DNA of 64,000 nt from Chryseobacterium arachidis. Its GTDB lineage: Bacteria > Bacteroidota > Bacteroidia > Flavobacteriales > Weeksellaceae. Below are positions 61,610 to 64,000 of the stretch, one piece after another. The notes beneath the pieces are model-generated. The model was not told where the DNA came from. It saw nothing but the letters and a program-made list of their open reading frames with translations, and ran no database searches. The number at the start of each line of letters is the position of its first letter. Within the stretch, counting starts at the first letter, position 1. The DNA lies in NCBI RefSeq assembly GCF_900129245.1, contig NZ_FQUT01000003.1, positions 434,001-498,000 on the forward strand, read 5' to 3'. A program made the translations under genes and the position numbers.

Positions 61610-61628
61610 TTCAAAGATAATGATAAAA

Positions 61629-62138
61629 ATGTCAGAAGAATTTGAAATCCGAAATAAAGTTGCAGAAAGCGGTTTAATCAATTTTGATCTTACGGACCTT
61701 GTTCCGAAAGGTGCCAGAAAAGGAATTGACCTTAAAGATTTTCTTTTTATGGAAATGATTTTAAAAGAGAAAGATTTCCGTGAAAAAGTATCGGCTATTG
61801 ATATTGAAGAATACCGTGATGCTTATGTCTATATCTACAACTCTGCCGATGCCATTGTTCCGCTGTGGGCTTATTTTTTAATTACGGCAAAACTTACCGG
61901 TATTACCAAAAAAATTGTTTTCGGAAACCGTGAAGATCTGGAAGTAATATTAATGCACAACGCAGTCGACACTTATGATTTTGATCCGATGATCGGAAAA
62001 AGAGTGCTTGTAAAAGGCTGCTCGGATAAAGAAATTCCGGAAAACGCTTACATCGAATTGGTGGAAAAACTACAGCCGATTGTAAAGTCGCTGATGTTCG
62101 GCGAGGCATGCTCTAATGTTCCTATTCTGAAAAATTAA
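61629..62138 (+). CDS. DUF2480 family protein, 169 aa
   Basis: A soluble about 170-residue protein restricted to Bacteroidota. Its start (MSEEFEIRNKVAESGLINFDLTDL) and centre (DFLFMEMILKEKDFREKV, about 34-51) match the family. No catalytic motif and no signal peptide; function unknown. An ATG three codons upstream (61620) is too close to the predicted transcript start. It ends 3 bp before the next gene. Confidence 0.8.
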   Translation: MSEEFEIRNKVAESGLINFDLTDLVPKGARKGIDLKDFLFMEMILKEKDFREKVSAIDIEEYRDAYVYIYNSADAIVPLWAYFLITAKLTGITKKIVFGNREDLEVILMHNAVDTYDFDPMIGKRVLVKGCSDKEIPENAYIELVEKLQPIVKSLMFGEACSNVPILKN

Positions 62139-62141
62139 TCC

Positions 62142-63404
62142 ATGAGTAAATATTTTACTGCGGGTTTATTGTTTTTCTTATTCTTAGTAATCTATTACAT
62201 CGGGAGTTTCTCTAAAATTCCCTTTGCAGATTGTGTCGGATTTGTTCTTACAACCGAGCTTGATCAATTTGAGACCGTAGCAACCTCCACTACACATATT
62301 CTGTACAGTAATACAGCGATTCTAATCAATAAACTTACAGGACTAGGTTCTATTAATTCGAATAAATTTCTAGTTGTATTCTCTGCAGCTTTTACAGTGT
62401 CGTTTATCTATTTAATTGTAAGAAATGTAACAAAAGTAAATTGGGCAGCCGTTGTAGCAGCCATTGTTTTTGGTTTCAGTTTTACTTTTTGGAAGAATGC
62501 TGAGATTGTGGAAGTTTACACTTATAATGCATTTTGGATTACTTTATTCTATTTATGCATCATCAATAGTTTTGTATTTGAAAAACAGAAAGCTTCTATC
62601 ATTTTATCAGGAGTTTTTCTGGGAATAAGCATCTGGCTTCATATTCAGAATTTTCTATTCATTCCGGCCTATCTTTTATTTTTATATTATTTCAGAACTG
62701 AAAAAGCAAATGTTGCATATTCTTTTATATCATTTGCAGTTATTTTTTCTCTCCTATTTATTCTTAATTATTCTCAGGGATATCCACTTTCATCGCCCTT
62801 CAGCAGTAACCAGGGAAATTGGGTAGAAGATTCTTTCAAAAAATCGATTAGCCAATATACATTAGACCTGATAAAATCTGTAGTATACCTGATTTATAAT
62901 TTTAATGTTTTCGTCATTGTCGGAATAATTGGTATGGTCATGCTTTACCAGGAGAACAAAAAAATGTTTTATACATTCTTCGTTGCTGCCGTTTGTATGT
63001 ATGGTTTTGCTACATTTTATGCCGTGTCGGATAATTATATTTTCTTCCTTCCTTTCAATATTATCTTTGCATTGGCGATAGGCTATGGACTGACATCCGG
63101 CAAATATAATTTTTTCAAAAAATTTTCATGGATCTGTCCACTTATTCCTGCTTTTTATTATACATGCTTTAGCATCGTTTCATTAACCTCCAAAGGAAAA
63201 AATTTCGGTGATTTTAAAAGCTACAAAGGAGGTCTCAGCTACTATATGCTTCCGTGGATGTATGATAATAAAGGTATTCTGGAATTTGTAATCGATAAAA
63301 AGACAGCACCTGAACCCATAAACTGGATGACCAGCAGTGCTGAAGTCTTTATTCAAAAATTAAAAGAAAAGGGTTACACGGAAGAAGAAATAAAAAAACT
63401 TTAA
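62142..63404 (+). CDS. DUF2723-type multi-pass membrane protein (glycosyltransferase-like), 420 aa
   Basis: About ten hydrophobic helices, the first two at about 5-25 and 85-105. 'VGFVLTTELDQFETVATSTT' followed by 'FSFTFWKNAEIVEVYTYNAF' (about 110-130) matches the DUF2723 family, a GT-C type glycosyltransferase group thought to move sugars from lipid carriers to proteins in Bacteroidota. The acidic residues in the first loop may be catalytic. It follows the DUF2480 gene by 3 bp and ends at a terminator. Confidence 0.75.
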   Translation: MSKYFTAGLLFFLFLVIYYIGSFSKIPFADCVGFVLTTELDQFETVATSTTHILYSNTAILINKLTGLGSINSNKFLVVFSAAFTVSFIYLIVRNVTKVNWAAVVAAIVFGFSFTFWKNAEIVEVYTYNAFWITLFYLCIINSFVFEKQKASIILSGVFLGISIWLHIQNFLFIPAYLLFLYYFRTEKANVAYSFISFAVIFSLLFILNYSQGYPLSSPFSSNQGNWVEDSFKKSISQYTLDLIKSVVYLIYNFNVFVIVGIIGMVMLYQENKKMFYTFFVAAVCMYGFATFYAVSDNYIFFLPFNIIFALAIGYGLTSGKYNFFKKFSWICPLIPAFYYTCFSIVSLTSKGKNFGDFKSYKGGLSYYMLPWMYDNKGILEFVIDKKTAPEPINWMTSSAEVFIQKLKEKGYTEEEIKKL

Positions 63405-63415
63405 CAATAATTATT

Positions 63416-63448
63416 AATAGCGGAATATTTTTTCGCTATTTTTTTTGA
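63416..63448 (+). terminator. Terminator after the DUF2723 gene
   Basis: AATAGCG (63416-63422) and CGCTATT (63434-63440) pair with a T-run of about ten. Confidence 0.75.
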
Positions 63449-63456
63449 TAACTTTG
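63449..63456 (+). promoter_or_regulatory. -7 box of the DUF937 gene
   Basis: TAACTTTG immediately after the terminator; transcript start near 63463, 22 nt before the ATG. Confidence 0.5.
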
Positions 63457-63484
63457 GTAACTTAACAATAAATAAACACAAACT

Positions 63485-64000
63485 ATGAGTTTAATCGACC
63501 TACTTACAGGAAACACAGGCAACCAGGTTGCGGATCAGGCTGAGAGCAAATTCGGCATCAGCAGAAACCAGGTAATTGCTTTATTGGCAGTAGCTGCACC
63601 ACTTATTATTTCTTACCTTAGAAAAAAATCTCAGGATTCCAACGAAGCAGAAGCGCTGAATAATGCTTTAGATAAGGACCACGACGGAAGTATCCTGGAC
63701 GATGTTTCTCAGGCAGATGCAAGACAGGCTGAAGGAGGCTCTATTCTTAATCATATTTTTGGTGGAGAAAAACAAAACGTAGAAAATCAGCTCTCTCAGA
63801 ATACAGGGATTTCTATTGACAAGATCGGACCGATTTTATCCATGCTTGCTCCGGTTATCATGGGATATATTGGTAGAGAAAAACAACAGAACAATGTGGG
63901 AGCGGGCGGTCTAGGAGATCTTTTAGGAGGAATTTTAGGCAATGCTTCCAATCAGGCTCAGCAACAGCAATCCAGCCCTTTGAATGATATTTTAGGAAGT
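63485..64000 (+). CDS. DUF937 family protein (cut by window end)
   Basis: The reading frame starts at ATG 63485 and is open to the last base, 172 residues so far. Two repeats of about 60-70 residues ('QVADQAESKFGISRNQVIAL' and 'NVENQLSQNTGISIDKIGPI', each followed by a Pro-containing hydrophobic helix) are typical of DUF937, and 'DALDKDHDG'-like Asp-rich linkers are frequent. Glycine/Gln-rich linkers follow (LGDLLGGILGNASNQ). Function unknown; the family is common in bacteria. The C-terminus lies beyond the window. Confidence 0.8.
   Translation, partial: MSLIDLLTGNTGNQVADQAESKFGISRNQVIALLAVAAPLIISYLRKKSQDSNEAEALNNALDKDHDGSILDDVSQADARQAEGGSILNHIFGGEKQNVENQLSQNTGISIDKIGPILSMLAPVIMGYIGREKQQNNVGAGGLGDLLGGILGNASNQAQQQQSSPLNDILGS

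Overview
The window is AT-rich DNA from a member of the Bacteroidota, most likely a Chryseobacterium-like flavobacterium. Evidence: three secreted metalloproteases with type IX secretion (T9SS) C-terminal tails, many TAnnTTTG promoter -7 boxes, Bacteroidota-specific families (IPExxxVDY, DUF6048/DUF6452, DUF2480), a hut pathway, and an sdhCAB operon with a one-piece five-helix cytochrome b. No complete tRNA or rRNA gene was seen.

Region 1 (1 to about 16,335) is an integrated mobile island. The tail of an IS transposase lies at the left edge. A tyrosine integrase (14937-16178) lies at the right edge, next to what looks like the displaced 3' end of a tRNA/tmRNA-type gene and its terminator. Between them is a mobilisation/replication core read leftwards: an excisionase-like HTH protein, a DUF5906 primase-helicase, a TOPRIM primase and a MobV-like relaxase, with iteron-like repeats and a nested-palindrome oriT candidate. 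The cargo is remarkable. At 599-2935 an ECF-type sigma factor is followed one base later by a nuclease-dead, C-terminally truncated Cas12f/TnpB-like protein, with a structured RNA on each side; the downstream RNA looks like a guide RNA ending in GCAAC plus a spacer. At 2936-6166 a defence-type reverse transcriptase, preceded by a structured about 360-nt non-coding region, diverges from a 398-aa protein across a 28-bp perfect palindrome that holds a -7 box on each strand. Further cargo is a beta-helix membrane protein and two unknown proteins, plus the frameshifted tail of a second integrase.

Region 2 (16.4-24.4 kb) is a stress/detoxification-like cluster: AraC and two Crp/Fnr regulators, a cupin, an Asp-nucleophile alpha/beta hydrolase with an AhpD-like protein, YceI, a nitroreductase, an isochorismatase-like hydrolase, pirin and a nuclease. 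Four copies of an FNR-like 19-bp motif, three at the same spacing from a -7 box, tie several of these genes into one likely regulon.

Region 3 (24.4-36.8 kb) is core metabolism: acpP-fabF-rnc-IPExxxVDY-pyk as one tightly packed operon, an aldehyde dehydrogenase, hutI-small membrane protein-hutG, ruvB, a PaiB-like flavoprotein, an MBL hydrolase and coaE. Region 4 (36.9-48.9 kb) holds three T9SS-exported metalloproteases (2151, 996 and 669 aa). Region 5 (49-64 kb) holds envelope and housekeeping genes: lipoproteins, rlmD, a TlpA-like protein without its CxxC, sdhCAB, comEC, lpxB, DUF2480, a DUF2723-type membrane protein and a DUF937 protein cut by the window end.

The headline observation is the sigma factor-dCas12f-guide RNA operon. 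It fits the recently reported idea of RNA-guided transcription, in which a nuclease-dead Cas12f brings a sigma factor and RNA polymerase to a guide-specified site.
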